This document shows, one piece after another, positions 50,669 to 60,959 of a stretch of DNA of 64,000 bases. Numbering within the stretch: position 1 is the first letter of the stretch; the number at the start of each line of letters is the position of its first letter. Origin of the DNA: Pyropia yezoensis (Eukaryota > Rhodophyta > Bangiophyceae > Bangiales > Bangiaceae); the NCBI GenBank assembly GCA_009829735.1, contig CM020618.1, positions 42,856,878-42,920,877 on the forward strand. Direction: 5' to 3'. A program made the translations under genes and the position numbers. Below the pieces are notes generated by a model that was given only the letters and a program-made list of their open reading frames with translations, made no database searches and was not told the DNA's origin.

Positions 50669-51859
50669 ATGGGTCGTGACGAGGACTGGGAAGATGAGGT
50701 GTTTATGGTGAACCTTCACCTTGCCGCTGCGGAGGTGGTGTGCGAGGGCGGGGGGACAGATGGCACCCATAGGATCGAGCTATCGGGCCCGGTCACGTTT
50801 GAGGACGTGAGCAGATTTTACGGTCGTCGCTTTCACCGCGCTGTCCGTATGTCCGAGCAATGCTTTTTGCGGCTCGTGGAGATTGTGCGCCCGTACATGC
50901 CAACATGCGGAGTGCCATTGGAATGCCGCGTGTTTATGGCTTTGCGATATTATGCGGGCGCTAGTTACTTGGACGTAAGCGCTGTCACGAGGACCTCACA
51001 AACAACCTTTTTTGACACCGTGTGGGACTTTACAGATGCCATATTGAGCGCGCCGGAGCTGCAAATGGAGATGCCCCTATGGGAGGCTGATTGGCGGCGG
51101 CGTGCTGCAGCGGGCTTCCAGAAGCGCGGAAATAGCCCTTTGAACAACATCATTGGGGCTCTGGACGGTATTGCCATTGCTCAAGAGCAGCCGTCAATTG
51201 CGGACGTGGCGTGCCTTAAAGACCATTGGTGCCGAAAGGGCTTTTTTGCTTTGAACGTACAAGCCATATGCGACTCCAACTACGAGTTTTTGTGGATGAG
51301 CTGTCGCACGCCAGGGTCTTCCCACGACTCGGCCGCGCTCGCCTGCAGCGACTTTGGGCAATTCCTGAACAATAGCAGCCTACCTCTCATCCAGATGCTC
51401 ATTGCAGAAGGCCTGTGTATCGCGGCAGACGAAGCCTACGGTGACTGCGAGCTGCTGGCGGTGCCATGGCCCGGGGGCGGGGGGGGGAACACATGGCGCG
51501 ACTCCTACAACTTTCACCAGTCGTCGGCGCGCATCCACATTGAGCAGGCCTTTGGCCAGCTGGTTTGGCGGTGGGGTATCTTTTGGCGTCCACTGCGCAT
51601 GCCCTTTTTGAAGCGCCCCCTTGTCATCAAGACGGCTTTCCTGTTGCACAACCTGTGCCGCCGCCACGACGCTATGCCCCTGTCGGAGCTTGGCGGTCGC
51701 GCTACGGCCAGTCGCACTCTGGTATTGGGCTTGAACGCCACGGGTGGCGAGGACAGCCAGCCCCGTCGCAAGAGGGGCAAAGGATCCGACCTACGGGATC
51801 GTATGACTGCCAGTGTGGAGAGCAGCGGGAGGCTGCGCCCCCCTGTGTATCGTATGTAG
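50669..51859 (+). CDS. Harbinger-2 transposase, DDE_Tnp_4-like, intact
   Basis: 396 residues from ATG 50669. An N-terminal helical region (ECRVFMALRYYAGASYLDVSAV) is typical of the helix-turn-helix part of Harbinger nucleases. The catalytic core has IGALDGIAI (first Asp), SSHDSAAL, IAADEAYGDCELLAVP (second Asp) and SARIHIEQAFGQLVWRWGIF (Glu). This is the DDE superfamily endonuclease that cuts and joins transposon ends. The C-terminus SDLRDRMTASVES is shared with the Harbinger-3 remnant. AATAAA lies about 10 bp past the stop. It is convergent with the SAP/SANT companion, 331 bp apart. The first copy has two G-run deletions. It belongs to a different Harbinger branch from the Plant_tran transposase next to it. 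Confidence 0.93.
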   Translation: MGRDEDWEDEVFMVNLHLAAAEVVCEGGGTDGTHRIELSGPVTFEDVSRFYGRRFHRAVRMSEQCFLRLVEIVRPYMPTCGVPLECRVFMALRYYAGASYLDVSAVTRTSQTTFFDTVWDFTDAILSAPELQMEMPLWEADWRRRAAAGFQKRGNSPLNNIIGALDGIAIAQEQPSIADVACLKDHWCRKGFFALNVQAICDSNYEFLWMSCRTPGSSHDSAALACSDFGQFLNNSSLPLIQMLIAEGLCIAADEAYGDCELLAVPWPGGGGGNTWRDSYNFHQSSARIHIEQAFGQLVWRWGIFWRPLRMPFLKRPLVIKTAFLLHNLCRRHDAMPLSELGGRATASRTLVLGLNATGGEDSQPRRKRGKGSDLRDRMTASVESSGRLRPPVYRM

Positions 51860-52190
51860 AATGAGCTAAATAAAACTGTTTTTTATATTGCAACTCAGAG
51901 TGAACAGTCGCGCATGGAAGACACACATCCAAGACTCAACCTATTCTCAACATCCCATTACTAAAAACCGCCTCCGCCAAGCACGCAGCGCCAATGCTGC
52001 CGCAAGCTCACCTCAGGCTGCCCTCCCCCACCTAACAGCATCTGCGCAGCTTCGCCGAACACAACTGGCCGAGGAGAACCGCAGTACCATACGCCCATGC
52101 TCGCGCCTACCCCCCAGCCGCCGCGCTACCCCCCGTCTCTACCCTTCGGGAACGCCTACAAGCGCTGGGCGCAGGCTCTGCCGCTGGGAC

Positions 52191-53912
52191 CTATGCGCCT
52201 CCACGACGCGGCGGAGACCCAAGCCCCCCGCGACAGTGGCCACGCTCACCCACACACATCGCACGTGTGTGAGCCGTAGCCCCTCCCGGCCGGGCCGTGA
52301 CCCCATCGCTGCGGGACAACGCCCCCTCTTCCGCGCCCCCCCTCCCTCGCCCGCCCGCACGGCCGCGCCCACCGACTACGTCCGCTTGGCCACGACCCCG
52401 GAGGTTCTCACCTGCAGGTCCCCAATTGCCAGTCTCAGCCGCCCCGAGCACACCCGTCGCCTGGGAAGGCAGAGGGTCGAGCCGACCGGCACGACCCCCC
52501 TCAGCGTCGACCCCCGGAGAGCCGACGTCGTCGTCGGAGCAGGGCGGGCGAACCCTCTTGCTAGACGGCGGCTCGGCGTCACATGCCGCGAGGGCCTCGA
52601 TGATGCGGCGCTCCAGGCTCTTGATGCTGAAGGGAGAGCCCTTGGCAGCCTGGGCGGAAGCCAGAGCGTCGGTGAGGTCCTTGACAACAGCGGCATTGGT
52701 GCGCCTGGCCGATGAGCTGGCCATGGATGCAGATGAGGCTGCCATTGCCGTCAGGGCACTCGTCCGCTCGCGCTGGTCCCGCTTGGCCCCGGCGCCGGCC
52801 CTCGACGCCGTGCGGCGGGACTCGGGGTCGTGCCCAGGTGGTGCAGTGACAGCACGTCCACCAAAGTTCCCCGTCTCTGCCCCGGCACCTGCATCCAGCT
52901 CTTTGTTGATCAAGTCTTTCAGCATTTGGCTGTCTTTGTACATCGTATGCATGTAGTTGAGGACAGTATCACCATGAGAGAATTTGTTGAAGACAGTGGC
53001 GTCGTTGTTTCCACTCGCCGTGAAGTTCTTCATGGGCAAGTGCATCTTGGCGTTAATCTGGGCGTACGAAAGCCAATCAGGAAGGCTCACGCCAAGAAAG
53101 GAGAAACAAATGTCAGCAATCAAGTTGTTGGTCCGAAGTTCTCACACAAATGACCTGAAAAAACACACCCCTTCTTGGTCCTCGCGACTTACCTCAGCGA
53201 ACTTGGACTTGAGCTTGTCCCCATCTCGATTGTGAGGGTGCACATCTGGGTTCATCTCGTAGGTGGCACAGCACTCGGGGATGCTGGCCCCAAAGGTCTT
53301 CAAGCTGTCGTTGAAGATGGGCGCAACCACCGTCGCCCAGACGTCACGCCTGGCTTCCCCTGAGTCCAGCTGCTGTCGCGTGAGGGGCCCTTTGGACGCC
53401 ACGACACCCGAGGCCACGTCGGGCTCACACATGACATGAAAGAGCCTGGCAAACTCGTGCTTGGTAAACCTGGGAGCTATAGCAGGCGGCACATTCCCAG
53501 CAGGGGTGCCAACTTCCGCGGCTGGGCCAGCATCCCCCTCGACGACCAGAGATGGCGCACCGTTCGCTGCAGGCACCACGTGGCCAGAAGGGGAGGAACC
53601 GAGAGGGTTGACGCTGCTCGGACCCTGGTGGACGGTCCTCTGCTTGTGCTCCACCAGGCGCGCCAGCAGGACGCTCTTGTTGCCGTTCGACGACAGTCCG
53701 ACCAGCTTACACGCGGTCCGCATGTCCTTCAGAGTGGTAGGGAGGTCGCTTGAGGTCGGCGGCGGGCGCTCTGCCGTCGGCCGTAGGGGAGGGGGCAAAG
53801 GCACTTCAGTGTTACGACTCGCAGGAGCCTCCCCGGATGCAGGCGGCGCACGAGGAGACAGCGGGGCATCATGGGGAAATTCAGATGGATGGGAAATTGT
53901 GGACGGGTCCAT
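52191..53912 (-). CDS. Harbinger-2 companion: SAP domain plus SANT/Myb-like protein, two exons
   Basis: ATG 53912; exon 1 53912-53193 (240 codons), intron 53192-53058 (135 bp, GAG|GTAAGT ... CGCCCAG|ATT, phase 0), exon 2 53057-52191; 528 residues. The same junction fits the diverged Harbinger-3 gene. SAP motif at about 57-90 (LKDMRTACKLVGLSSNGNKS then VLLARLVEHK), a DNA-binding helix-extension-helix. A SANT-like region at about 146-280 begins FTKHEFARLFHV and crosses the intron into GDTVLNYMHTMYKD. Exon 2 continues with Ala/Ser-rich helices and a Gly/Arg-rich tail (GGRGRAGGRGRGG). It probably acts as the DNA-binding partner of the convergent transposase. The SANT assignment is by pattern and position. 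Confidence 0.78.
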
Positions 53913-56140
53913 GGTGAGTAGTAGATGGATGGGCGGTGTGGCACAGGATGGAGTCTACAAGGAAGGGGTGAGACACACACAGATGGAAAAGCCCGAGCTC
54001 AGCCAGACAGGAGAGGCAAGCAGGTCTTATTCTGTCGAGCAAGCGTTGTTGGAACGGCTCGGAAGCTCCCTCAAGCCGCCCCCTCACCCCCCCCTCACCC
54101 CCCTACACGCTATTGCAGTAGCTCGCACGTCCCTCCCAATGGTCGACTGACATTACACGGCGCCCCTCGTAAGCGCACGCACACGAGCTCTCCGTCCTGC
54201 CCTCCCCCAGGACCTCCCGCCATTCTGGCGAGAACATGATGTTCTCGCCACTGCGACCCAACGCAGGCCTGAGGTCCGATGAGCGATGCAAATGGGTGCG
54301 CCAAAACACGCGGAAGAGGGGAGAAAAGAGGGGAGAGCAATAAAGCACAGCAACGATAAAGAGAAGAGAAAACGGTTCGGAAGATTGCCACACAGCAGCA
54401 ATAGTGCCCCACAGAGAGGGGTAAGAGAAAATGCCCTCGCGCCATCGGCCGCGCCTCCGCTCCCCCCCCCAGTGACCTCCTACATCCTCATGTCATAGGT
54501 GGGTGCCGCACTATTCTCCCGCCACCACCCGCTTGCCTCCCCCCCCTCAGTGAAGTACTGCATCCCCACGTCACGGGCGGGTCCCCCATTTGCCTCCCGC
54601 CACCCGCTGCCGGTCTCGCCCCACTCCCTCCCCACTCACCAGACGTACACTGAAAGCCGCCGTCGCCAATGGTGAGGCTGCTGCACAACCTCAAAGCGTC
54701 TGGGTGTGGCTGGGGCAGAGGAAAAAACGGGTGCGAATGAACAAGAGTAAAATGAATCGGCCTGTGCACAAGAAGGGGTCAGGCCAAGAACAACCCGCGC
54801 CATCCGGCGATCACTCCCCCCCCCCCCCCCCCCCCCCGGATGCTTCTCCCGCCCCCCCCCCTCTTGCTCACACGTTACTGTTGGTTGCCCAACGAACTTC
54901 GCGCCAGTCTCTGCTTGCATCGCTGCCCGACACTCAACCCACCGTCAAGACATCGACACTTGCCGTCGCGGGCGTGCCAGGCTTAAAACGGTAGAGCACC
55001 TGCATGCACCTGGGGAAGAGCAATAAATGTGATGGAAGCGCCGCAGCCAGCCGGCCACACACCAGCAGAGGTCAGACTGACTATCCTCGTACCATGAGCA
55101 GATTCCACCCCCTCCGCCCGCCGTGCAATCAGCCGCCCCCCCCCCCTGCATTGGCGTGAATCCACTTCATTGCCCGCATGTCTCGGACACGTACCCCACT
55201 CTCCTCCCGCCACCTCGGGCCAAAACAATAGAGCAGGCTGGGGCTGAGAAAAAATAGGCGGGAGTCAACTAAAGCAGACAAAACACGGCCATTCAAAATG
55301 GGGTCAGACTTCGCGCACTTGAGGCATCGGCCGAGACCCCCTCCCTCCCCCCCCCCCCCCCCCGCTGGTGGCACCCCCCCCCCTTCCCCACACGCCATGG
55401 ACGGGCACCTCCCCCTCCTCCCGCCACCTGCAGCCTGCCTCGCACCACCCCCCCACACCCACCGCACGAACAGCCCCTGTCGTTGGTTGATGGAAAGCTT
55501 GAAACGGGTGAGCACCTGCATGCAGCAAAGGCAGAGGGAAAAATGGGCGGGAATCAAACGGTGCAGGCCCAAAACGGCAACACATGGAGAGGCCAGACCT
55601 CGTGCCATCCGTGGCATTGGCCGATGCCCCCTGTCCGCCCCCCCCCCCCCATGGCACAGACCCCCTCCACATAATCCATGTCCGACGGGCGGGTGCCCCC
55701 CCCTCCTCCCGCCACCCCCCACATGCCCCCCCCCCCCCCGCCACCCGCCCGTCGCACGTCCAACGACAGCAGCCGTCGTCTGGCGAAGAGGCGCTTGCAA
55801 AACAGGAAAAGCTGGGTGCTGGGGTCGTGTGAAACGGTGGCGGGAAGCAGACAGCACTGCTGCAACAGAGGCACAAAAAAAAGGTCAGAACAGAGCGGCT
55901 GCCACCACCCACCCACCACCCGCGCCCCCCCCCCCCCGCCGGCGGCGCCCCCGCCCCCCCCCCCCCCTCCGCACGCCACCCCCTGCCGTACCAGTAGACA
56001 CTGGCCGGCTGCCACCTCGCGCAGTAGCCTCGTGGTCGTCGGACGCAAGGATCGTGGCGGGAGTTTCAAGGACAGCTCAAAGCAGCATAGCTGCAGCGTC
56101 GTGCTGCGCCCGGTCCCCGGGTCTCCGGGGTCACGTCGGG
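53913..56140. other. Non-coding, C-tract-rich interval, second copy
   Basis: Corresponds to 13618-15844. Contains the inverted repeat GGCGAGAACAT/ATGTTCTCGCC near 54227-54249 and the degenerate long-period tandem repeat (about 54280-56000). No gene supported. Confidence 0.55.
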
Positions 56141-56260
56141 GTGGTGTGGTGTGGGGACGCACCACCGAGAAGAGAGCAGTTTGAAATTCTCTGACAGCAG
56201 CGACAGGCAGATGCTGGGGTAGTTACTTTCATCCCTGTCCATCATTTCCGTGTAAATATG

Positions 56261-56409
56261 GTGGCGACCGGCGCCACATTGTGGCGGCGTGTGGCTTTTG
56301 CCCAAAGCCACTCGGGAGGCGGCACTGCGATTGTGGCGGCATTGGCAGATGTACGTGGCACCAAGAGCCAATAAAATCGCGCCGCTGCGCGCCACAAACG
56401 GGTCGCCAC
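56261..56409. mobile_element. MITE-like segment with imperfect inverted termini
   Basis: Begins GTGGCGACC and ends GGTCGCCAC (inverted). The right arm contains CGCCACAAACGGGTCGCCAC, matching the 9823-9858 half-palindrome. Inside is a hairpin GTGGCTTT-TGCCC-AAAGCCAC. About 150 bp, non-coding. TSD not established. Confidence 0.4.
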
Positions 56410-57297
56410 AAACGGAATCGTGTCTCGGAACGCCCCTGAGGCCACCCCTGTGAAAGGTCATTAAACCCGCCTGTCAATGACACCAAAATGACTCGGTTAC
56501 AGGATCCTCCATTCGCTCATTGTAAGCTCGATATGGTACGTTGCACCAAAAAGATACATGGAGGTTTTTCTCGGCTCGGGCCCGGGCTCCGCACCGGCCG
56601 CGGCGGAGTCCACGGAGGCCATGCTGACAGAAGGATCACATAGCCCCATGCGAACTCATGAGGTCCTTGGGTCCCCTGGACGGTGTACCGCTTTCAGGGA
56701 CACCCTAGGTGAACCGGCTGCTGTCGAACCTGAAATGGGGCCATTCTTTTCGCATTGATTTGCCCGGCTCGGGGGTGGGTCCGGGCCCATGTGCTAACTG
56801 AGGCTTGGAAGAGGGGTAGTCGATTTTAGAGAGGAGCCAAGGGACGGCTGGAGGCCATTGTTTTGAGGACCTTTTTCCGTGTGCGGGTCACCGTTTCTTA
56901 GATGGCCGTTCTTGAGGTAAATGTTCCATGTCATGGGGTCGCCTGGTTGGTCCACGAAGAAGCTTGGTCCTCATGTGTCCAGTGCTCATTGAGGCAGCTC
57001 GGGCAGGTGCCCCTCATGCTCCTGACGAAGCGGCGTCTCCCCCTCCTTCCCCTCGTGGACCCCTCTTCTTGACCAGGCACATCAGGGAGGCAACCCCCCC
57101 CAAGCCCGCTTCCCTCTGGCGGTTCTACCTTTGGCAGGTAGAGTGCAGTGCTGGGGGGCGTGCCCAGGTGGAGTGGGTTCTCCACAGGCGCCGACAGTGC
57201 GCGAACCCAGGAAGCAAGGGGGAAGGCGTCTCCTGTGTGCGTGGCGTGGGGGGGGGTCATGCCTCAAGAAGGGGCGGAAGTGCACGACCTCGCATCA

Positions 57298-57328
57298 AGG
57301 CACTTCGTGCTTAGTGCACGAAGTGCCT
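57298..57328. repeat. Perfect 13-bp hairpin
   Basis: AGGCACTTCGTGC, loop TTAGT, GCACGAAGTGCCT. No homopolymer follows, so an intrinsic-terminator role is not suggested. Confidence 0.9.
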
Positions 57329-57730
57329 CGTTGCTGTTTGGCCTATCGGGCAGACCTTCCCAAGGCCCCCCCAAAATTCGGCCCGCTCGGCGGCCTGCAC
57401 CATCCCGACACCACGTTCCTCCCTCTTCCGCTGCACCAGAATTTACCCGCCCAGTCCCTCTTATCCCTTCTGCCCAGCGGAGCCACCGCACCAGTCCCCC
57501 TGCGCCCGCAACGGAAAGAAGAACGCCGGCGCTGACGCGGGCGCCGGCGCCGGCGGCTAACACCATCGCCACTGTCTCGCCGACACCCACTCCACTCCAA
57601 TTCAAACAGTGACTTTACCCTGCCCGTTTCACCTTGCGCCGACGGACCCTCCCCCCCCCCCCCATGCAGCTATCAAACCCCCCGCCATCGCCGTAGCCGC
57701 CCTCGCTCAAACAAGAACCCCGCCGCCATG

Positions 57731-59414
57731 CGTCACCTAAATGCCCCCAACGCAGAAGCCATCAACATCCCCTCCCCTCCCCCTCCAAAAAAGGGAAACT
57801 ACCAGCCCTTGGAACCCTCCCCCTCCACCCCCTAGTGCTGCCACCGGCACCACACACCCCAGCGAAAACACCGACCCCGCCATCCCCAGCGACCTGCCGG
57901 ACCCCCTCACAGAGCGCCCACACCGTCCCCTCACCCTCCCCCTGCGCACCGTCCCCGCGGTCTCCTGCCGCCCGCCTCCCCCTTCCCCACAACGGCGGCG
58001 GCACCACCGCCCCCCCAAAAGACGTAGCCACGGCTCTCTGTGGCGTTCCTCACCCTCACCAAAAAAACCAGTCCACACGGCCGTCTGCCCCCCCCCCCCC
58101 CCCCCCCCCCCCTCCCCCACCCTCCCCCCCCCCCCCCCCCCCCACCCCCGCTCCCACAGCCGCCTGTGGCCTGCCCGTCTTTGCGACCGCCTCGATGGCA
58201 GCCGCGGCGGCCGCCGTGGCCGCCGCCTCGTCGATAGCCACCGCCGCCTCCGCGTCGACGGCCGCCGCCGTGTCCGACGTCGCCACCGCCGCCGCCGCGG
58301 TCACCACCGCCGCCACGTCGGATGCAGCAGCCGTCACCACGGACACCGCGGCAGGCGAGGTGGCCGCCTTCGTGGGCACCGGCACAGGCAGGGTGTCCAC
58401 CCCCACACTCTTGACTGCCGCGCCGGCCGCAGCCACAGAAGCCGACGCCACTTGCGCCGTCGCCGTCGCCGTCACCGGCGCCGCCCCCCCCCCCCCCCCG
58501 CAGCCCCAGGAGCCGACGCCACTTGCGCCGTCGCCGCCGCCGCCACCGCCGCCCCCCCCCCCCCCCCCCCCCGCCCTCCCCCCCCCAAACACAACGTTGT
58601 CGCCGCCATCGCCATCCACGTTGCCGCTGCCGTTGCCGCCGCCGCTGCTGTTTCCGCTGCCGTTGCCGCTGCCGTTGCCGCCGCCGTTGTCGCCGCCGTC
58701 GCGCCGCTGTCGCTGTCGCCGCCTCCGTCGATGCTGCCGTCGATGCTGCCGTCGATGCTGCCGTCGATGCTGCCGTCGATGCTGCCGACGATGCTGCCGT
58801 CGACGACGCCGGCGGCGGCACCGCCCCCTCCCCCCCGCCGTGTCGTGGACCTCCCCACGTGCTGTACTCGCTCTCCAGTTGATGAGCGTCCTGGCATGGT
58901 TTCCCGAAACGGACCCACCACCGCTCATGTGGGGCGCATTACACCAGGGCATACCATCAAGGCACGTGATTGGCTCAGGTCTGTGGCCCGAAGGTTCTCG
59001 GTGGAAAGAGAAAAGAACGCTCCGTGTATCTTTTTTCTGCAACGTACCATAGGTCATTAGACATCTAATCGACCCGTCAATGGGCGCGCGCACCTTTAGT
59101 GATGATGCTGGCCGTTGCCCGCTGTAGCCCCACCGGGCGAATACGACAAACTAGCCGCCCCTTCAAGACGCACATGGAACGGGCTGGGGACGTACGTACA
59201 TACGTCGGGGCGGGCACCCGGCGCGGACTATGCTTCATGGCTGTAGGCCCGCAGGGCGGGAAGTGCACTGCTACATCCCCCCCTCTGGTCCCCAAAAAAG
59301 CGGGCGTCCAAACGGCCTATTGTCGCATGCGCAGCAAATGACACTGCGCAGCCCCCAAAAGAAGCCCTCCAGCTCCTTCTTCCCCCCTCCTCCCCCACCC
59401 CCACAACCCCTCAT
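57731..59414. other. Low-complexity GCC/C-tract region
   Basis: Long Ala/Pro/Arg ORFs on both strands (e.g. 57835-59052 +, 58056-59093 -) are mirror products of GCC, GTC and ACC codons and C runs. None has a domain. Plain mixed sequence returns from about 58850, without a gene, up to the dipeptidase stop codon. Confidence 0.55.
58725..58803. repeat. 12-bp tandem repeat CCGTCGATGCTG
   Basis: Six units with one variant (CCGACGATGCTG), followed by a partial unit, inside the GCC-rich stretch. Confidence 0.9.
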
Positions 59415-60959
59415 CTACGCAGGCAGGGACCGCAGCAAAAAGTCCACGTAGTTGCCGCCCATCACCCCCGCCACGACACTCTCTTCCAGCCCCCTGGCGA
59501 GCAGGGCGGCCGCCAGCCGCCCCAGCTGGCCCGGCCCCACCGCCACCCGCACCGCCCCGTCCCAGTCACTGCCCAGCATCACCGCCGCCGGCCCCGCCAC
59601 GGCTACCGCGTGGAGCACCGCGTCAACAACGGCGGCAAAGAGGGCGGTCCCCTCCCCCGGCGAGCCCGGCGGGTACTCCCGCCCGACGCAGCCGCCAGCG
59701 TCAAAAAAGGTGACCCCCACCACGCCCCCCGCCGCCACCACCGCCCGCACCGTGTCATCGTCCACGTTGCGCGGCGACGGACACAGCGCGGAAAAGCCGG
59801 TGTGGGACACCATGACGGGAGGGCGGTCGTCGGGGGGGAGGGCGAGCACGTCGGCGATCAACGCGGCAGACGCGTGCGCCAGGTCCACCACCATCCCGTG
59901 GGCGACCGCGCGGCGCAGCAGGTCACGCCCCCAGGGGGTGAGCCCCCCCTGTACCCGCCCCGCCGCGGAGCCCCCCGCGGGGGTGTCGTGGAAGTGGGTC
60001 AGCCCCAGCACCCGCACGCCCAGGCGGTGGAGGACGTCCACGTTGTCCACCCGCCCGTTGAGGCACTGGACGCCCTCCACGCCCAGCACCACGCCCAGCG
60101 TGGCGACGCTCCCATTGGCGCCGCCCCCCCCCCACCCGGCGGCGGACGCGCGCCCCCCCCGCCACGCGTCCACGTGCCGCCCGAGGTCCCCCCCCGAGCG
60201 CAGCTGCACCACCCGCCCGCCCCCATCCCGCACCGCCGCCCGCAGGCGCCGCGCCTGCACGCGCACCCGCCCCAGCCGGCTCACCGCCTCCCACGGCGGC
60301 CACAGCTCGAGCGCCGCCTTGACGCCCACCCGGTCGGCGCCCCACCCCACCGGGTCGTCATTCCGCTCGGCGTTCATGCCCCACGGGCTGGTCGTCACCA
60401 CCGCCCACGTGGCGAGGCCCACCCCCGCTGCCCGCAGCCGCGCTATGTCTGCGTGGCCTGACCGGGCGGTCACGTAGGGCACGCCCGCGGGGAGGCGCGG
60501 CGCCACCACCGCCCGCCACGCGGCGGCGGCGCCCGCGACGGCGCCCAGCGGCGTCTCCCCGTCTTCCGAGACTGCCCACGGGTGGTCGTCGCCGAGCACC
60601 GGGCGGGTGCCCCACAGCAGCGTATCCGCGTGCGCGTCGGCAAGGAGCGACCGGCGGAGCAGCGCCGCCGCCGCGGGCGCCGCCGCCACCACCCCCGCGT
60701 CGTCGTCCCGCAGGGGCGGCAGCGGCACGACCACATTGGTGGCCGCGTCGAGCCAGCGGGGGAGGAAGAAGAGAAAGGCGGCGCCGCCATAGACGGCCAC
60801 CGCCAGGCCCGCCCGCGGGCGCCCACACCCGCGGGAGAGGAGCAGGGAGGTGGCCACGAGCGCCGCGACGGCCGTGCCAACGAGGCGGAGGAAAAAGGCG
60901 TCGCTGATGGGCGCAAGCACCCGCGGGAGCGGGGAGGGGGATACCGCCGCAGCGTCCAT
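59415..60959 (-). CDS. Membrane-anchored dipeptidase, peptidase family M19 (renal dipeptidase-like)
   Basis: 514 residues from ATG 60959, in one exon. The frame is open upstream, but that part is low complexity. M19 enzymes are zinc hydrolases that cleave dipeptides. Metal and catalytic residues by family pattern: HAD (H110, D112), GVEGVQ (E295), VVDLAH (H362), MVSHTGFS (H386), SPRNVDD, and LGSDWDG (D465). TLTH-like GLTHFHDT lies at 319-326, and the terminal GGNYVDFL matches the family GGN box. Two hydrophobic segments (about 23-42 and 50-67) precede the catalytic domain. The enzyme is thus probably anchored N-terminally, rather than by GPI as in mammalian renal dipeptidase. Start confidence is moderate; function is strong. 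Confidence 0.93.
   Translation of the reverse strand: MDAAAVSPSPLPRVLAPISDAFFLRLVGTAVAALVATSLLLSRGCGRPRAGLAVAVYGGAAFLFFLPRWLDAATNVVVPLPPLRDDDAGVVAAAPAAAALLRRSLLADAHADTLLWGTRPVLGDDHPWAVSEDGETPLGAVAGAAAAWRAVVAPRLPAGVPYVTARSGHADIARLRAAGVGLATWAVVTTSPWGMNAERNDDPVGWGADRVGVKAALELWPPWEAVSRLGRVRVQARRLRAAVRDGGGRVVQLRSGGDLGRHVDAWRGGRASAAGWGGGGANGSVATLGVVLGVEGVQCLNGRVDNVDVLHRLGVRVLGLTHFHDTPAGGSAAGRVQGGLTPWGRDLLRRAVAHGMVVDLAHASAALIADVLALPPDDRPPVMVSHTGFSALCPSPRNVDDDTVRAVVAAGGVVGVTFFDAGGCVGREYPPGSPGEGTALFAAVVDAVLHAVAVAGPAAVMLGSDWDGAVRVAVGPGQLGRLAAALLARGLEESVVAGVMGGNYVDFLLRSLPA

Larger units (their letters stand above)
45300..56140 (+). repeat. Second copy of 5000-15844 (direct orientation, about 10.84 kb)
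   Basis: The two blocks are 10,845 and 10,841 bp and collinear throughout. Differences seen are mostly 1-3 nt indels in short homopolymers, with a few C/T changes (e.g. about 10443 versus 50737). The first copy ends exactly at one gap and this copy starts exactly at the other, so an unmerged contig overlap or haplotig is more likely than a real duplication. Confidence 0.97.
56141..57730. other. Intergenic sequence right of the duplicated block
   Basis: No gene recognised. It holds the MITE-like segment 56261-56409, the hairpin 57298-57328, and moderately CT-rich DNA. Short ORFs have no domain. Confidence 0.5.

Noticed and set aside
57741-59093. Long Ala/Pro/Arg ORFs on both strands (up to 439 residues)
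   Set aside because: Both strands are open because of GCC-type codons and C runs; no domain, no sensible start context.
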